Assembly: GCF_900215535.1 (NCBI RefSeq)
Contig: NZ_OCND01000006.1
Coordinates: 272,381-336,380, forward strand
Source of the DNA: Pseudoxanthomonas wuyuanensis
Lineage (GTDB): Bacteria > Pseudomonadota > Gammaproteobacteria > Xanthomonadales > Xanthomonadaceae
DNA: 64,000 nt
Reading direction: 5' to 3'
Shown: positions 9,408 through 19,639 of the stretch, one piece after another
How the letters are laid out: the number at the start of each line of letters is the position of its first letter
Position numbering within the stretch: the first letter of the stretch is position 1
Translations under genes and position numbers: made by a program
The notes under the pieces: generated by a model
Database searches by the model: none
What the model was told of the DNA's origin: nothing
What the model saw: the letters and a program-made list of their open reading frames with translations, nothing else

Positions 9408-9620
9408 TCAGTCCGAAGATGTATTTTCGCTCGTGGCGTGGTGGGCGTTGGCGTCTTCGCCGCGCTGAATGCGCTGGTAGATTTCTTCGCGATGCACGGC
9501 AACATCCTTGGGCGCGGTGATGCCGATGCGCACCTGGTTGCCTTTCACGCCGAGCACGGTCACCGTGACCGAATCACCGATCATCAGGGTTTCGCCGACA
9601 CGGCGGGTCAAAATCAACAT
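9408..9620 (-). CDS. csrA: Carbon storage regulator CsrA
   Basis: Small post-transcriptional regulator (70 residues) that binds GGA motifs in mRNA leaders and controls translation, motility and virulence-type traits in xanthomonads. The conserved N-terminus [16 protein letters not shown] and the core [25 protein letters not shown] are intact. The start ATG at 9620 is preceded by GGAGAAGAAAC, a good ribosome site; upstream in-frame codons are non-coding. It has a longer, acidic and His/Asn-containing tail than the enterobacterial protein. It lies 152 bp downstream of alaS on the same strand. Confidence 0.96.
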   Translation of the reverse strand: MLILTRRVGETLMIGDSVTVTVLGVKGNQVRIGITAPKDVAVHREEIYQRIQRGEDANAHHATSENTSSD

Positions 9621-9772
9621 GTTTCTTCTCCGTAATCCGGCAAGATTAAAGCCGGGAGTGCGCCTATGGCGAAACCGCCATCCATACGCTTCCAGGTACA
9701 TTCATGAACTTAAAGAGCATGGTAGCTGTCCGACTGGCAGGCCTGCAAGCACTGCCAGCCATGCCAAGCGCT

Positions 9773-12427
9773 CTAGTTTAGACGTTCGGCCACCCAATCG
9801 CGAACGCCCTGCAGGGCCGTGGCAAGGGCGGGGCCGTCCTCGCCACCACCCTGGGCGAGATCGGGGCGTCCACCGCCCTTGCCCCCAATCTGACTGGCCA
9901 CATGGGCCAGGAGTTCCCCCGCCTTGACCCGTCCGGCGGCGCCGCCGCTTACCCCGGCCACCAAGGCGGCCTTGCCGCCACTGGCGCCGGCCAACACGAC
10001 CACCGCATCCCCCAACTGTTGCTTGAGGCGATCGACCGCATCGCGCAGGGCCTTGGCGTCGAAACCTTCCAGCCGGGCCGCCAGCACCTTCACGCCGTTG
10101 ACCTCCTGCGCCGAACCGGCCAGGTCGGCGGTGGCGCCGGAAGCGGCCTTCGCCCGCAACGCCTCCAGTTCCCGTTCCAGCTTCTTCTGCCGCTCGGCCA
10201 GCGCACGAACCTTGTCCACCACGTCGCCGGCATTGCCGCCCAGCACCGCGGCGGCGTCCTGCAACCGTTGCTCCGCGGCCGCCACATAATCCAGCGCGCC
10301 CTGCCCGGTCAGCGCCTCAAGGCGCCTCACCCCGGCCGAAACACCGCCCTCGGCAACGATCTTGAACAGACCGATATCGCCGGTGCGGCCGACGTGGGTG
10401 CCGCCGCAAAGTTCGGTGGAGTAATCGCCCATCTTCAGCACACGGACGTTCTCGCCGTACTTTTCGCCGAACAGCGCCATTGCGCCGAAATCCAGCGCCT
10501 CCTGCATGCCCATGTGATGGACTTCGGCGGCGTGATTGGCGCGGATCTGGGCATTGACCCGGCGCTCGATCTCGGCCAGCTCCGCCGCCGTCAGCGGCTG
10601 GAAATGGGAGAAGTCGAAGCGCAGCCTGTCCGGGGCCACCAGCGATCCCTTCTGCTGCACATGCGTACCCAGCACCTCGCGCAGCGCGGCATGCAGCAGG
10701 TGGGTGGCGGAATGATTGAGGATGGTGGCGGCGCGGCGCCCGCCGTCAACCGAGGCGAGCACATGGTCGCCCAGCTTCAGCGCCCCCTTGGCCAGCCTGC
10801 CGACATGGCCGTGGAACTGGCCGGCAAGCTTCTGGGTATCGCCGACCTCGAACTCGACGCCCTGCTCCACCAACTGGCCGGTGTCGCCGACCTGGCCGCC
10901 GGATTCGGCGTAGAACGGGGTCCGATCCAGCAGCACCGTGGCTTCATCGCCTTCCGAAATCGCATCGACCGGGCGGCCGTCCTTGAGGATGGCGACCACC
11001 TGCAGACCGCCGGCGTCGAGGTGGTCGTAGCCCAGGAAACCGGTGGGCGAGAGCTGGGCCACCAGATCCGCCGGCAACGTGGCGCCGCCGGCAAACTTGC
11101 CCGCCGCGCGCGCGGTTTCGCGCTGCTGCTCCATCGCCGCCTCGAAACCGGCCATGTCCACCGACAGCCCCCGCTCGCGCGCGATATCGGCGGTCAGATC
11201 GACCGGGAAACCGTAGGTGTCGTAGAGCCGGAAAGCGTCGGCGCCGGGGATGGTTCCGGCGGCGCCCGCACGGGCAGCGACCTCATCGAAAATGCGCATG
11301 CCCGAATCCAGGGTTTCGGCAAAACGCTCTTCCTCGGCCTGCAGGGCGCGCACGACCAGCGCCTGCGCCGCCGGCAGTTCCGGATAGGCATCGCCCATCA
11401 GCGCCGACAGCGTGGCGACCATCTTGTGGAAGAACGGCTGGCGCACGCCAAGCATCCAGCCGTGGCGCAGCGCGCGGCGGATGATTCGGCGCAGCACATA
11501 GCCCCTGCCCTCGTTGGATGGCAGTACGCCGTCGACGATCAGGAACGCGCAGGCGCGGATGTGGTCGGCGATGACGCGCAGCGACTTGTTCTCGGTGTCG
11601 GCGGTGCCGGTCAGTTCGGCGGCTTTGGCAATCAGGGCCTGGAACAGGTCGATTTCGTAGTTGGTATGAACGTGCTGCAGGATCGCGGCCAGCCGCTCCA
11701 GACCCATGCCGGTGTCCACGCACGGCGCCGGCAGCGGCACCAGCGTGCCGTCGGCCTGGCGGTCGAACTGCATGAACACCAGGTTCCAGATTTCGATGAA
11801 GCGATCGCCGTCCTCGTCCGGAGAACCGGGCGGGCCGCCGGCGATATGCGCGCCGTGGTCGTAGAAGATCTCGGTGCAGGGCCCGCAGGGACCGGTATCG
11901 GCCATCTGCCAGAAGTTGTCCGAGGCGTAGGGCGCGCCCTTGTTGTCGCCGATGCGGACAATGCGCTCGGGCGGGATGCCGATGAGGTCATGCCACAGGG
12001 CATAGGCCTCGTCGTCGGTATGGTAGACGGTCACCAGCAGGCGTTCGGCCGGCAACTTCCAGACGCCGGTCAGCAGTTCCCAGGCCCACTCGATGGCTTC
12101 CTTCTTGAAGTAGTCGCCGAACGACCAGTTGCCCAGCATTTCGAAGAAGGTGTGGTGGCGGGCGGTATAGCCGACCGAATCCAGATCGTTGTGCTTGCCG
12201 CCAGCCCGCAGGCAGCGCTGCACGTCGGCGGCCCGCACGTAGCTGCGCTTTTCCGCACCCAGGAACACGTCCTTGAACTGCACCATGCCCGAGTTGGTGA
12301 ACAGCAGGGTCGGGTCGTTGCCCGGCACCAGCGGCGCCGATGGCACGATGGTATGGCCCTTGCTGCGGAAAAACTCGAGAAAATCGCTGCGGATCTGCTG
12401 TGTGCTGGTCTTGGAAAGGCTGGTCAT
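9773..12427 (-). CDS. alaS: Alanyl-tRNA synthetase
   Basis: Charges tRNA-Ala. Length 884 residues, normal for the bacterial enzyme. The class II catalytic core starts at once ([20 protein letters not shown], then [17 protein letters not shown]). The editing domain carries [11 protein letters not shown], and the later [13 protein letters not shown] gives the C-x-x-x-H part of the zinc site. The C-terminal C-Ala domain is glycine-rich ([13 protein letters not shown]). I chose the ATG at 12427 (MTSLSK), directly before the conserved core. It sits between recX and csrA, the usual xanthomonad order. Confidence 0.97.
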   Translation of the reverse strand: MTSLSKTSTQQIRSDFLEFFRSKGHTIVPSAPLVPGNDPTLLFTNSGMVQFKDVFLGAEKRSYVRAADVQRCLRAGGKHNDLDSVGYTARHHTFFEMLGNWSFGDYFKKEAIEWAWELLTGVWKLPAERLLVTVYHTDDEAYALWHDLIGIPPERIVRIGDNKGAPYASDNFWQMADTGPCGPCTEIFYDHGAHIAGGPPGSPDEDGDRFIEIWNLVFMQFDRQADGTLVPLPAPCVDTGMGLERLAAILQHVHTNYEIDLFQALIAKAAELTGTADTENKSLRVIADHIRACAFLIVDGVLPSNEGRGYVLRRIIRRALRHGWMLGVRQPFFHKMVATLSALMGDAYPELPAAQALVVRALQAEEERFAETLDSGMRIFDEVAARAGAAGTIPGADAFRLYDTYGFPVDLTADIARERGLSVDMAGFEAAMEQQRETARAAGKFAGGATLPADLVAQLSPTGFLGYDHLDAGGLQVVAILKDGRPVDAISEGDEATVLLDRTPFYAESGGQVGDTGQLVEQGVEFEVGDTQKLAGQFHGHVGRLAKGALKLGDHVLASVDGGRRAATILNHSATHLLHAALREVLGTHVQQKGSLVAPDRLRFDFSHFQPLTAAELAEIERRVNAQIRANHAAEVHHMGMQEALDFGAMALFGEKYGENVRVLKMGDYSTELCGGTHVGRTGDIGLFKIVAEGGVSAGVRRLEALTGQGALDYVAAAEQRLQDAAAVLGGNAGDVVDKVRALAERQKKLERELEALRAKAASGATADLAGSAQEVNGVKVLAARLEGFDAKALRDAVDRLKQQLGDAVVVLAGASGGKAALVAGVSGGAAGRVKAGELLAHVASQIGGKGGGRPDLAQGGGEDGPALATALQGVRDWVAERLN

Positions 12428-12536
12428 CGGTCTGGCGTAGGCTGGGAGGGGCGCGCACCAGCGCCGCGTCCCCGCTAGATGCGGGCGCAGGCTGGAACAG
12501 ACAACCCAATACCCTAGATTAGCAGGCCTGTCCGGT

Positions 12537-13049
12537 TCAGTCCTGCGCCCCGCCGCGAAGGGCCGCACGGATGCTGTCGCCTTCGAAGCCGCGCCGGGCC
12601 AGCAGGTCCGCCGCTTTCCGGCGCTGCCCGGCATCGACCAGGCTGCCCGGACCGAAACGGCGGCGGACGAGGTCGCACGCCGTTTCGGTCCAGTCGCCAT
12701 CGAAAGTGTCCATCGCCGCCGCGATCGCGTCGCGGTCCAGTCCATGGGTCGCCAGTTCAGCGCGAATCCGCAGCGGCCCGTAACCGCTTCCGACCCGGCT
12801 GCGCACCAGGAACTCGGCAAACCGCAGATCGCTCTGCCAGCCGTCGCCGGCCAACTGCTGGACGGCGGCATCGGCGTCCTCCTGCATCACACCGCGCGCG
12901 GTCAGCTTGCGGGTGAGTTCCTTCCTGGAATGTTCGCGCCGGGTCAGCAGGCCCAGGGCGCGCTGCACCGGCGTCTGTTCCTGTTGTCCCCGCCGGCGAG
13001 CCTTACGTCCATCTTCTTGGCCAGACCGGTTCACCGTTGCCGTCTCCAA
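12537..13049 (-). CDS. recX: Regulatory protein RecX
   Basis: Modulator of RecA filaments and recombinase activity (170 residues). It shows the three-helix repeats typical of Rec[20 protein letters not shown], then [29 protein letters not shown], and a third repeat near the C-terminus. The N-terminus has a basic and Gln-rich stretch not needed for the fold. It is 34 bp downstream of recA on the same strand, so the two are probably cotranscribed. Confidence 0.93.
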   Translation of the reverse strand: METATVNRSGQEDGRKARRRGQQEQTPVQRALGLLTRREHSRKELTRKLTARGVMQEDADAAVQQLAGDGWQSDLRFAEFLVRSRVGSGYGPLRIRAELATHGLDRDAIAAAMDTFDGDWTETACDLVRRRFGPGSLVDAGQRRKAADLLARRGFEGDSIRAALRGGAQD

Positions 13050-13083
13050 TCAGCGCTGCCGCCGCACGCCGGACCGCCGCCGC

Positions 13084-14118
13084 TTATTCGCCGGCATCGG
13101 CGTCGCTTTCGCTGGGCTTGACCTCCAGCGGCTGGAACTTCTCGCGCAGCTCGGCTTCCAGCCGGGCTGCGATCTGCGGGTTCTCGCGCAGGAAGGTGCG
13201 CGAATTGTCCTTGCCCTGGCCGATGCGTTCATTGCCGTAGCTGTACCAGGCGCCGGCCTTGTCGACCAGCTTGGCCTCCACGCCCATGTCGATCAGTTCG
13301 CCCTCGCGGCTGATGCCTTCGCCGTACAGGATCTCGGTGACGACCTGCTTGAACGGCGGCGCCAGCTTGTTCTTGACCACCTTGATCTTGGTCTGGTTGC
13401 CGATGATCTCGTCGCCCTTCTTGATGGCGCCGATACGGCGGATATCCAGCCGCACCGAGGCGTAGAACTTCAGCGCATTGCCGCCGGTGGTGGTTTCCGG
13501 GCTCTGGCCCGGCATCATCACGCCGATCTTCATGCGCAACTGGTTGATGAAGATGACGGTGGTATTGGAACGCTTGATGTTGCCGGTCAGCTTGCGCAGG
13601 GCCTGGCTCATCAGGCGCGCCTGCAGGCCGGGCAACTGGTCGCCCATCTCGCCTTCGATTTCCGCCTTGGGAGTAAGCGCCGCGACCGAGTCGATCACCA
13701 CGATATCGATGGAGCCGGAACGCACCAGCATGTCGGCAATTTCCAGCGCCTGTTCGCCGGTATCCGGCTGCGACAGCAGCAGATCGTCGACATTGACGCC
13801 CAGCTTGGCGGCATAGATAGGATCCAGCGCGTGCTCGGCGTCGATGAATGCGGCAGTGCCGCCCTGCTTCTGGCACTGCGCGATGGCCTGCAGGGTCAGC
13901 GTGGTCTTGCCGGACGATTCCGGCCCGTAGATTTCCACCACGCGTCCGCGCGGCAGACCGCCGATACCCAGTGCGATATCCAGCATCAGCGAACCGGTGG
14001 GAATGATTTCGACCGGTTCGATCACCCGGTCGCCCATGCGCATCACCGAGCCCTTGCCGAACTGGCGCTCGATCTGGGTCAGGGCCACGGAAAGGGCGCG
14101 CTTCTTGTTCTCGTCCAT
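13084..14118 (-). CDS. recA: Recombinase RecA
   Basis: Strand-exchange ATPase and coprotease that triggers LexA self-cleavage. It is 344 residues. Walker A GPESSGKT is at residues 65-72, followed by [10 protein letters not shown], the L1/L2 DNA-binding loops and [13 protein letters not shown]. The acidic C-terminus ([10 protein letters not shown]) is typical. It follows lexA by 191 bp and precedes recX. I could not find a clear LexA box in the 191-bp spacer, although recA is usually SOS-regulated. Confidence 0.98.
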   Translation of the reverse strand: MDENKKRALSVALTQIERQFGKGSVMRMGDRVIEPVEIIPTGSLMLDIALGIGGLPRGRVVEIYGPESSGKTTLTLQAIAQCQKQGGTAAFIDAEHALDPIYAAKLGVNVDDLLLSQPDTGEQALEIADMLVRSGSIDIVVIDSVAALTPKAEIEGEMGDQLPGLQARLMSQALRKLTGNIKRSNTTVIFINQLRMKIGVMMPGQSPETTTGGNALKFYASVRLDIRRIGAIKKGDEIIGNQTKIKVVKNKLAPPFKQVVTEILYGEGISREGELIDMGVEAKLVDKAGAWYSYGNERIGQGKDNSRTFLRENPQIAARLEAELREKFQPLEVKPSESDADAGE

Positions 14119-14309
14119 TGTCGATTTCCTCGGGGATGATGTTCGGTTGATGCAAGCCTATCGGGCGCCAATCGCACGGATTGCGACGGTGGCGGCCGTG
14201 ACGGGAATTATCGCCGCCGCTGCCGGCGATGCCTTCGGTAAAACCCGCGGCGCGGAGTCGGAATTTGCCGCGCCGCCTTGCCGGAATATTCCCGCAGGCC
14301 GGTACGGAC

Positions 14310-14945
14310 TCATCGGTTGGGCCTCACCAGTCCGCAGTAAAGCCCTTCGATGGCGAAGTCCTGATCCGGCAGCACTTCGATAGGCGCGTAGTCGGGATTG
14401 CGTGGCAGCAGACGGATGCGGTCCTTTCCGATCTTCAACAGCTTGACGGTGATTTCATCGTCGATGCGGGCGACCACGATCTGGCCGGAACGCGCGTCGC
14501 CGGTGCGATGCACGCCGATCAGATCGCCATCGAAGATGCCTTCGTCGCGCATCGAATCGCCCTTGACCCTGAGCAGGTAATCCGGCGCTGGCGCGAAGAA
14601 GGCGCGGTCGAGCATGACGTAGTCGTGGTGGTCGGCGTCGGCGCCGATAGGTGCGCCGGCTGCGACCCGCCCCAGAATCGGCAGGCGCAGCGCGGTGTCG
14701 TCGTGCGATACGGCCGGAGCCGCCGCCGGCGCGGCCGGATGCACCAGCCGGATGCCGCGCGCCTGTCCCGGCACGCGGCGGATCGCCCCGGCTTGCTCCA
14801 GCGCTTCCAGGTGGTACTGGGCGGCGCGGATGCCTTTGAAACCGAAGGCGCGGGCGATTTCGGTCTGCGACGGCGGCGCGCCTTCGCTGTCGATCCGCTC
14901 GGCGATCAGCGCCAGGATGGCTTGCTGGGTTTCGGTCAGGTCCAT
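14310..14945 (-). CDS. lexA: SOS repressor LexA
   Basis: Represses DNA-damage genes and cleaves itself when RecA filaments form. It is 211 residues. The N-terminal winged helix reads PPSQTEIARAFGFKGIRAAQYHLEALEQAGAI. The cleavage site is Ala96-Gly97 (GRVAAGAP), with catalytic Ser131 in KGDSMRDEG and Lys168 in ITVKLLK. The start ATG at 14945 lies two bases from a perfect palindromic operator, consistent with autoregulation. It lies between pncC and recA, as in Xanthomonas, where this copy is the canonical LexA. Confidence 0.97.
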   Translation of the reverse strand: MDLTETQQAILALIAERIDSEGAPPSQTEIARAFGFKGIRAAQYHLEALEQAGAIRRVPGQARGIRLVHPAAPAAAPAVSHDDTALRLPILGRVAAGAPIGADADHHDYVMLDRAFFAPAPDYLLRVKGDSMRDEGIFDGDLIGVHRTGDARSGQIVVARIDDEITVKLLKIGKDRIRLLPRNPDYAPIEVLPDQDFAIEGLYCGLVRPNR

Positions 14946-14947
14946 GG

Positions 14948-14966
14948 TTAGTAGTAATACTACTAA
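14948..14966. promoter_or_regulatory. LexA operator (SOS box, xanthomonad type)
   Basis: The 19-bp palindrome TTAGTAGTAATACTACTAA sits immediately upstream of the lexA start codon. It matches the xanthomonad LexA box (TTAG-N6-TACTA type) rather than the enterobacterial CTGT-N8-ACAG box. It should autorepress lexA. Because it is so close to the start codon, bound LexA would block the promoter or early transcription. Confidence 0.92.
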
Positions 14967-14995
14967 CAAAAACAGGATGCAAGCCTTTTCTTCCG

Positions 14996-15493
14996 CTAGC
15001 GCGCGATCGCCTCCACGCCCTGCAGCGCCGCTTCCACCGTTTGCCGGCGCACCGCGTCGCGGTCGCCCTGGAAGTGGAAGACTTCGGCGCGGGCATAGCC
15101 GCCGCGGCGCTTCCAGCCGACCCAGACGGTACCGACCGGCTTGTCGGCGCTGCCGCCGCCAGGCCCGGCGATGCCGGTCACCGCCACCGCGACGCTGGCC
15201 CCGGAATTGACCAGCGCCCCGGAGACCATCTCGATCACCGTCTCGCGGCTGACCGCGCCGTGGATTTCCAGCGTATGCGGTTGCACGCCCAGCAGCGCCT
15301 GCTTGGCCTCGTAGCTGTAGGCGGCCATGCCGCAGTCGAACCATTCCGACGAGCCGGCGATGTCGGTGACCGCCTTGGCGATCCAGCCGCCGGTACAGCT
15401 TTCGGCAGTGACCAGGCGGTCGCGGGAGGCAAGCAGGCGCGCGCCCAACCGTTCGGCCAGTTGGCGAAGGCGCAGATCGTCAGGGACGGACAT
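14996..15493 (-). CDS. pncC: Nicotinamide-nucleotide amidohydrolase (PncC/CinA C-terminal family)
   Basis: Deamidates nicotinamide mononucleotide to nicotinic acid mononucleotide for NAD recycling. It is 165 residues, corresponding to the stand-alone CinA C-terminal domain. Diagnostic motifs are VTAESCTGGWIAKAVTDIAGSS, GAVSRETV and AVAVTGIAGPGGGSADKPVGTVW. It lies directly upstream of lexA, a common arrangement in this family, with the LexA operator in the 50-bp spacer downstream of it. Confidence 0.93.
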   Translation of the reverse strand: MSVPDDLRLRQLAERLGARLLASRDRLVTAESCTGGWIAKAVTDIAGSSEWFDCGMAAYSYEAKQALLGVQPHTLEIHGAVSRETVIEMVSGALVNSGASVAVAVTGIAGPGGGSADKPVGTVWVGWKRRGGYARAEVFHFQGDRDAVRRQTVEAALQGVEAIAR

Positions 15494-15570
15494 CGGCAGG
15501 ATACTTGGGGGGAAGTCAGCGCTTCTTGTAGCCGAAATTCCATCCGCTGTCTGCCCTGGCCGCCCAATGC

Positions 15571-15596
15571 AGCGGCCCGCCGGATGGCGGGCCGCT
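15571..15596 (-). terminator. Hairpin terminator after the TonB-dependent receptor gene
   Basis: Perfect 11-bp inverted repeat AGCGGCCCGCC-ggat-GGCGGGCCGCT, 30 bp downstream of the receptor stop. There is no long T-run on the minus strand, so it may act as a strong hairpin or bidirectional end structure rather than a textbook terminator. Confidence 0.6.
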
Positions 15597-15626
15597 GTTG
15601 CGACGCGATGCCGTCGGCAGATGCCG

Positions 15627-18263
15627 TCAGTAACGGACGCGCAAGGTCATCCCGTAGGTCCGCGGAGCGCCCAGGAACGCGTTGTAGGTATTCAACGGGT
15701 CACCGGGCTGCGGGCTGCCGACCGCCTGCAGCGGCGCGTCGAAACCGACCTGCACGTAGTCCTTGTCGAAGATGTTCAGACCCCACAACTCCAGCATCCA
15801 GCGGCCGTCCTGCGCACCCAGGCCGATGCGCGCGTTGACCACGGTGAAGGCATCCTGCGTCTTTTCGACGTCCAGGTCCGAGCCGGTGTTGAACTCGGAC
15901 ATGTACTTGGCGCCGATATTGAAGCGGCCAAGCAGATTGCCGAAGTCGCGTTCGTAGGTCACCGACGCGGTACCCGACCACTCCGGCGCGAAGCTGATCT
16001 GGCTGCCGGGCAGCTTGTACAGCGGACCGCCGGGGGCGACGAACTCGGACGTCGGCATCTCGTCGCCGTACTTGGTGTCGGCATACATCAGGCCGCCCTG
16101 CAGCATCAGCCCGCGCATCGGCTGCCAGATGATTTCGGTATCCACGCCCTGCGACACCACCTCGGGAATCGAGCGCACCACGAAGCTGGTGCCCAGGAAA
16201 CTGTTGAGCTGGAAGTCGTCGTAGGTCTGGTGGAACAAGGTGGCATTCAGCAGCAGGTTGCCGTCGCGCCAGGTGGTCTTGGCGCCCAGCTCGTAGCTGT
16301 CGACGAACTCGCCCGGGAACGAGGTGTCGTCGACCGGCACGATGCCTGCACTGCCGCTGGACAGGCCGTTGGAGGATTGCACGCGGTCCAGGTTGAAGCC
16401 GCCGCCCTTGTAGCCGCGCGCGGCCGAAGCGTAGGTCATCACATGCTCGTTCCAGCGGTACGCCGCCTTCAGCGTGCCGGACCATTCCTTCTCTTCCATT
16501 TCCTGCCGGGTCGAACGGCCGTTATGCAGCGCATTGGCCCACGGCAGGCACATGAAGCCGGCGATCTGCGGCGCCAGCGCGCCGAACAGCGCCGCCTGCT
16601 GCTGCGGCGTCAGCGCGCCCAGAGGCACCCCTCGCCCTGCTAGCGCTCCCGCCAGCCGCGCGAAGCGGTTGGGATTGGCGGCGCTGGCGTCCTGCAGCAT
16701 GGTGGCGCAGGCGGCGCTGCCGTTGGGGTTGCTGTACAGCGAGCTCAGCTCCTTCTTTTCGCGGGTGTAGCGCAGGCCCAGGGTCAGGTCCAGGCTGTCG
16801 GTAGCGTGCCAGGTGTTGTTGGTGAACAACGCCGCGCTCTTGGCGTTCTGCTGGTAGCGGTCCATCGCGCCGAAGCCGGCGAACGGCTGACCGGTGATCT
16901 CGCGGAAGAAGTTCTGCGGATTGGCCGTATTGATCGGCAATCCCATCGCCGCGATCGCCGGCGCCACCTGGCCGAACACCAGCGTGGACACATAGGGCTC
17001 GTAATGCGGGCCGATCTGGTAGGACTCGTTGCGCTTCAAGTCCTCATCGGAATAGAACATGCCGACCATCCAGTCGACGCGGTCGGTGGCGCCGGTCAGG
17101 CGGAATTCCTGGGTGAAGGTTTCGAACGCGGTCAGCGACTGATCCTCGTCGGCGTTGCGATACAGGATATCGGCGCCGCTGAAATCGAAATCCAGACCGT
17201 TGATGGCCTGCCAGTCGCGGAAGGCGGTAATCGAGGTCAAGGTGGCGCCGTTGAACCACGGCGTATCCCAATTGACCTCGGCGGAAATGCCCTTGTCCTT
17301 GATGTCCTGGGTGGTATCGCGGTTGCTGTAGGCCACGCGCGCAAACGGGTCGCCCGGCTTCGGGAACGGCGGAGTCTGCAACGGCAGCCCGGTACCGCCG
17401 GTCAGTCCGTTGATCACCAGCGAGGTCTGGCCGATGGTGGTCTGCACGGCGGCGCAGCAGTTCTCTTCGCGGCTGGTGTAGTCGGCGATGAAGTTGATGT
17501 CCAGGTTGTCGGTGGGCTCGAACAGCAGCTGCGCACGCAACGAGTGGAAGTTCTGGTCGTTGTCCTCATTCAAGGTGCGCGGACCGTTGCCGGTGCGCAC
17601 ATCCATGAACCCGTCGCGCTTGCGCTTGGCCGCATAGATGCGGAACGCGGCGTTGTCGCTGAGGGCGTCGTTGTAGGCGCCGGAAACGCCCAGGGCGCCG
17701 TAGTTGCCCACCGTGATCTCGCCTTCGGCACTCTGCGTGTAGCTGGGGCGGCGGGTGATGACGTTGATGACGCCGGCGGAGGTGTTCTTGCCGAACACGG
17801 TGCCCTGCGGACCTTTCAGCACCTCGATGCGCTCGATTTCGCCGAGATCGCCAAAGCCAACGCCGTTGCGCGGACGGTAGACGCCGTCGATCACCACGCC
17901 CACCGACGATTCCAGGCCGGCGTTGTCGCCGACCGTGCCGATGCCGCGGATGCGGGCGGTGGTCTGCACCTCGCTCTGCGTGCTGGTCACGGTCAGACCC
18001 GGCACCAGCACCTGCAGATCCTTGACGTCGCGCACGCCGGTATCCTGCAGCAGCTGTTCGGGCAGCGCAGTGACCGAGATCGGCACGTTCTGCATCTGTT
18101 CTTCGCGCTTCTGCGCGGTCACCGTCATGGTGGCCAGCGTGGTGGGCTCGTCCTCGGGCGGGGCCGATGGACTGGCCTGTTGCGCGCGTGCGGCGGGTAT
18201 TGCGCACAAGGCAGCAAGAACTGCCAATGCGAGCACTGTGTGCTGTGGCTTTACGACGACCAT
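15627..18263 (-). CDS. TonB-dependent outer-membrane receptor
   Basis: Outer-membrane gated barrel of about 878 residues for active uptake of an unidentified ligand. A signal peptide (VLALAVLAALCAIPAARAQ) is followed by a TonB-box-like and plug-entry stretch (TMTVTAQKREEQMQNVPISV). The plug domain contains VIDGVYRPRNGVG and IERIEVLKGPQGTVFGKNTSAG. The barrel ends in an aromatic residue (LRVRY), as needed for barrel assembly. The start ATG at 18263 has a very strong ribosome site (GGAGGGGAG). No sigma/anti-sigma or siderophore genes adjoin it, so the substrate cannot be inferred. It resembles the large receptor family used for plant- or polymer-derived compounds in xanthomonads and sphingomonads. 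Confidence 0.93.
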   Translation of the reverse strand: MVVVKPQHTVLALAVLAALCAIPAARAQQASPSAPPEDEPTTLATMTVTAQKREEQMQNVPISVTALPEQLLQDTGVRDVKDLQVLVPGLTVTSTQSEVQTTARIRGIGTVGDNAGLESSVGVVIDGVYRPRNGVGFGDLGEIERIEVLKGPQGTVFGKNTSAGVINVITRRPSYTQSAEGEITVGNYGALGVSGAYNDALSDNAAFRIYAAKRKRDGFMDVRTGNGPRTLNEDNDQNFHSLRAQLLFEPTDNLDINFIADYTSREENCCAAVQTTIGQTSLVINGLTGGTGLPLQTPPFPKPGDPFARVAYSNRDTTQDIKDKGISAEVNWDTPWFNGATLTSITAFRDWQAINGLDFDFSGADILYRNADEDQSLTAFETFTQEFRLTGATDRVDWMVGMFYSDEDLKRNESYQIGPHYEPYVSTLVFGQVAPAIAAMGLPINTANPQNFFREITGQPFAGFGAMDRYQQNAKSAALFTNNTWHATDSLDLTLGLRYTREKKELSSLYSNPNGSAACATMLQDASAANPNRFARLAGALAGRGVPLGALTPQQQAALFGALAPQIAGFMCLPWANALHNGRSTRQEMEEKEWSGTLKAAYRWNEHVMTYASAARGYKGGGFNLDRVQSSNGLSSGSAGIVPVDDTSFPGEFVDSYELGAKTTWRDGNLLLNATLFHQTYDDFQLNSFLGTSFVVRSIPEVVSQGVDTEIIWQPMRGLMLQGGLMYADTKYGDEMPTSEFVAPGGPLYKLPGSQISFAPEWSGTASVTYERDFGNLLGRFNIGAKYMSEFNTGSDLDVEKTQDAFTVVNARIGLGAQDGRWMLELWGLNIFDKDYVQVGFDAPLQAVGSPQPGDPLNTYNAFLGAPRTYGMTLRVRY

Positions 18264-18492
18264 GTTCTCCCCTCCCAGGGTCATGACGGACGGTGGTAGA
18301 TGCGGATCAGATACGGCGGATAGCGGTTTCTCCGGAATCGGGACCTGCGCAGTGTTCCCCCTGCGTTGCAGCGAAACTAACACTGGTTTCACGGATCGGC
18401 ATTTTGCAGTGCGTCGATACGCCCAATGCCCTCCCGGGATGGGATCCGCCGGCAGGCCGGGCCGAACGGAATCCCGATTACTCATGCATCGG

Positions 18493-19536
18493 CTATGCGG
18501 CGCCCGTCCGGGGCTCGAAGTCCAGGACCACCCGCCCCTCGATTTTCCCTTCGCGCATGCGTTCGAACACGTCGTTGATGTCTTCCAGCGGCGCCGTCGA
18601 CACCGTGGCATGCACCTGGCCGCGGGCAGCGAACGCCAGCGACTCCTGCAGATCCAGGCGGCTGCCGACGATCGAACCGCGCACGGTGATGCCATTGAGC
18701 ACCGTATCGAAAATCGATAACGGGAAGTCGCCCGGCGGCAGGCCAACCAGGGCGACGGTGCCGCCGCGCCGCAGCATCCCCTGCGCCTGCGCAAAGGCCC
18801 TCGGCGAGACCGCGGTGACCAGGGCGGCGTGCGCGCCGCCGATGTGCTGCTTCAGGAACGCCGCCGGATCGGTGTTGCGCGCGTTGACGGTCAGCGCCGC
18901 GCCCAGCCGCTGCGCCAGCGCCAGCTTGGCATCGTCCACATCCACCGCGACCACGTTCAGGCCCATGGCCCGCGCGTACTGCACGGCCATGTGGCCCAGT
19001 CCGCCAATGCCGGAAATCGCCACCCAGTCGCCAGGGCGGGCTTCGGTGACTTTCAGCCCCTTGTAGACGGTCACTCCGGCGCACAGCACCGGCGCGATTT
19101 CGACGAAGCCCACGTTGTCCGGCAGCAGGCCGACATAATCGGCGTCGGCCAGCGCGTATTCGGCGAAACCGCCGTTGACCGAATAGCCGCTGTTCTGCTG
19201 GCTCTCGCACAGCGTTTCCCAGCCGCCCAGGCAGTGTTCGCAGTGCCCGCAGGCCGAATACAGCCATGGAATGCCGACCCGGTCGCCCTCACGGACATGG
19301 TCCACGCCCGCCCCCACCGCCACCACATGCCCCACGCCCTCATGGCCCGGGATGAAAGGCGGGTTCGGTTTGACCGGCCAGTCGCCTTCCACCGCGTGCA
19401 GATCGGTGTGGCAGACGCCGCAGGCGGCGATCCTGACCAGGATCTGGCCCGGCCCGACCTGCGGGACGGGAACCTCTTCGATCGTCAGCGGCTGGCCGAA
19501 GGTACGGAGGACGGCGGCTTTCATGGTCTTGCTCAT
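18493..19536 (-). CDS. Zinc-dependent alcohol dehydrogenase (AdhA/AdhP type)
   Basis: NAD(P)-dependent medium-chain dehydrogenase of 347 residues, oxidising alcohols or reducing aldehydes. The catalytic zinc ligands are Cys42 (GVCHTDLH) and the His65-Glu66 region (GHEGVGHVV). The structural zinc site is Cys96, Cys99, Cys102 and Cys110 (CGHCEHC). The Rossmann motif is [13 protein letters not shown]. The ATG at 19536 has GGAG upstream, so I prefer it over the longer frame. It lies downstream of ubiB on the same strand. Confidence 0.93.
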   Translation of the reverse strand: MSKTMKAAVLRTFGQPLTIEEVPVPQVGPGQILVRIAACGVCHTDLHAVEGDWPVKPNPPFIPGHEGVGHVVAVGAGVDHVREGDRVGIPWLYSACGHCEHCLGGWETLCESQQNSGYSVNGGFAEYALADADYVGLLPDNVGFVEIAPVLCAGVTVYKGLKVTEARPGDWVAISGIGGLGHMAVQYARAMGLNVVAVDVDDAKLALAQRLGAALTVNARNTDPAAFLKQHIGGAHAALVTAVSPRAFAQAQGMLRRGGTVALVGLPPGDFPLSIFDTVLNGITVRGSIVGSRLDLQESLAFAARGQVHATVSTAPLEDINDVFERMREGKIEGRVVLDFEPRTGAA

Positions 19537-19639
19537 GGGGTTCTCCAGTTGGCAGGAACAGGCTGCAAGCGGCATGTTCCCGCGGGCTGGCGCCGCCGGC
19601 ATTGACCGGGATCAAGCCCGCAGCGGCGGCATGCGGAAG

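Noticed and set aside
14119..14309. Second LexA box in front of recA
   Set aside because: I looked for a TTAG-N6-TACTA-like palindrome and found none convincing by eye.
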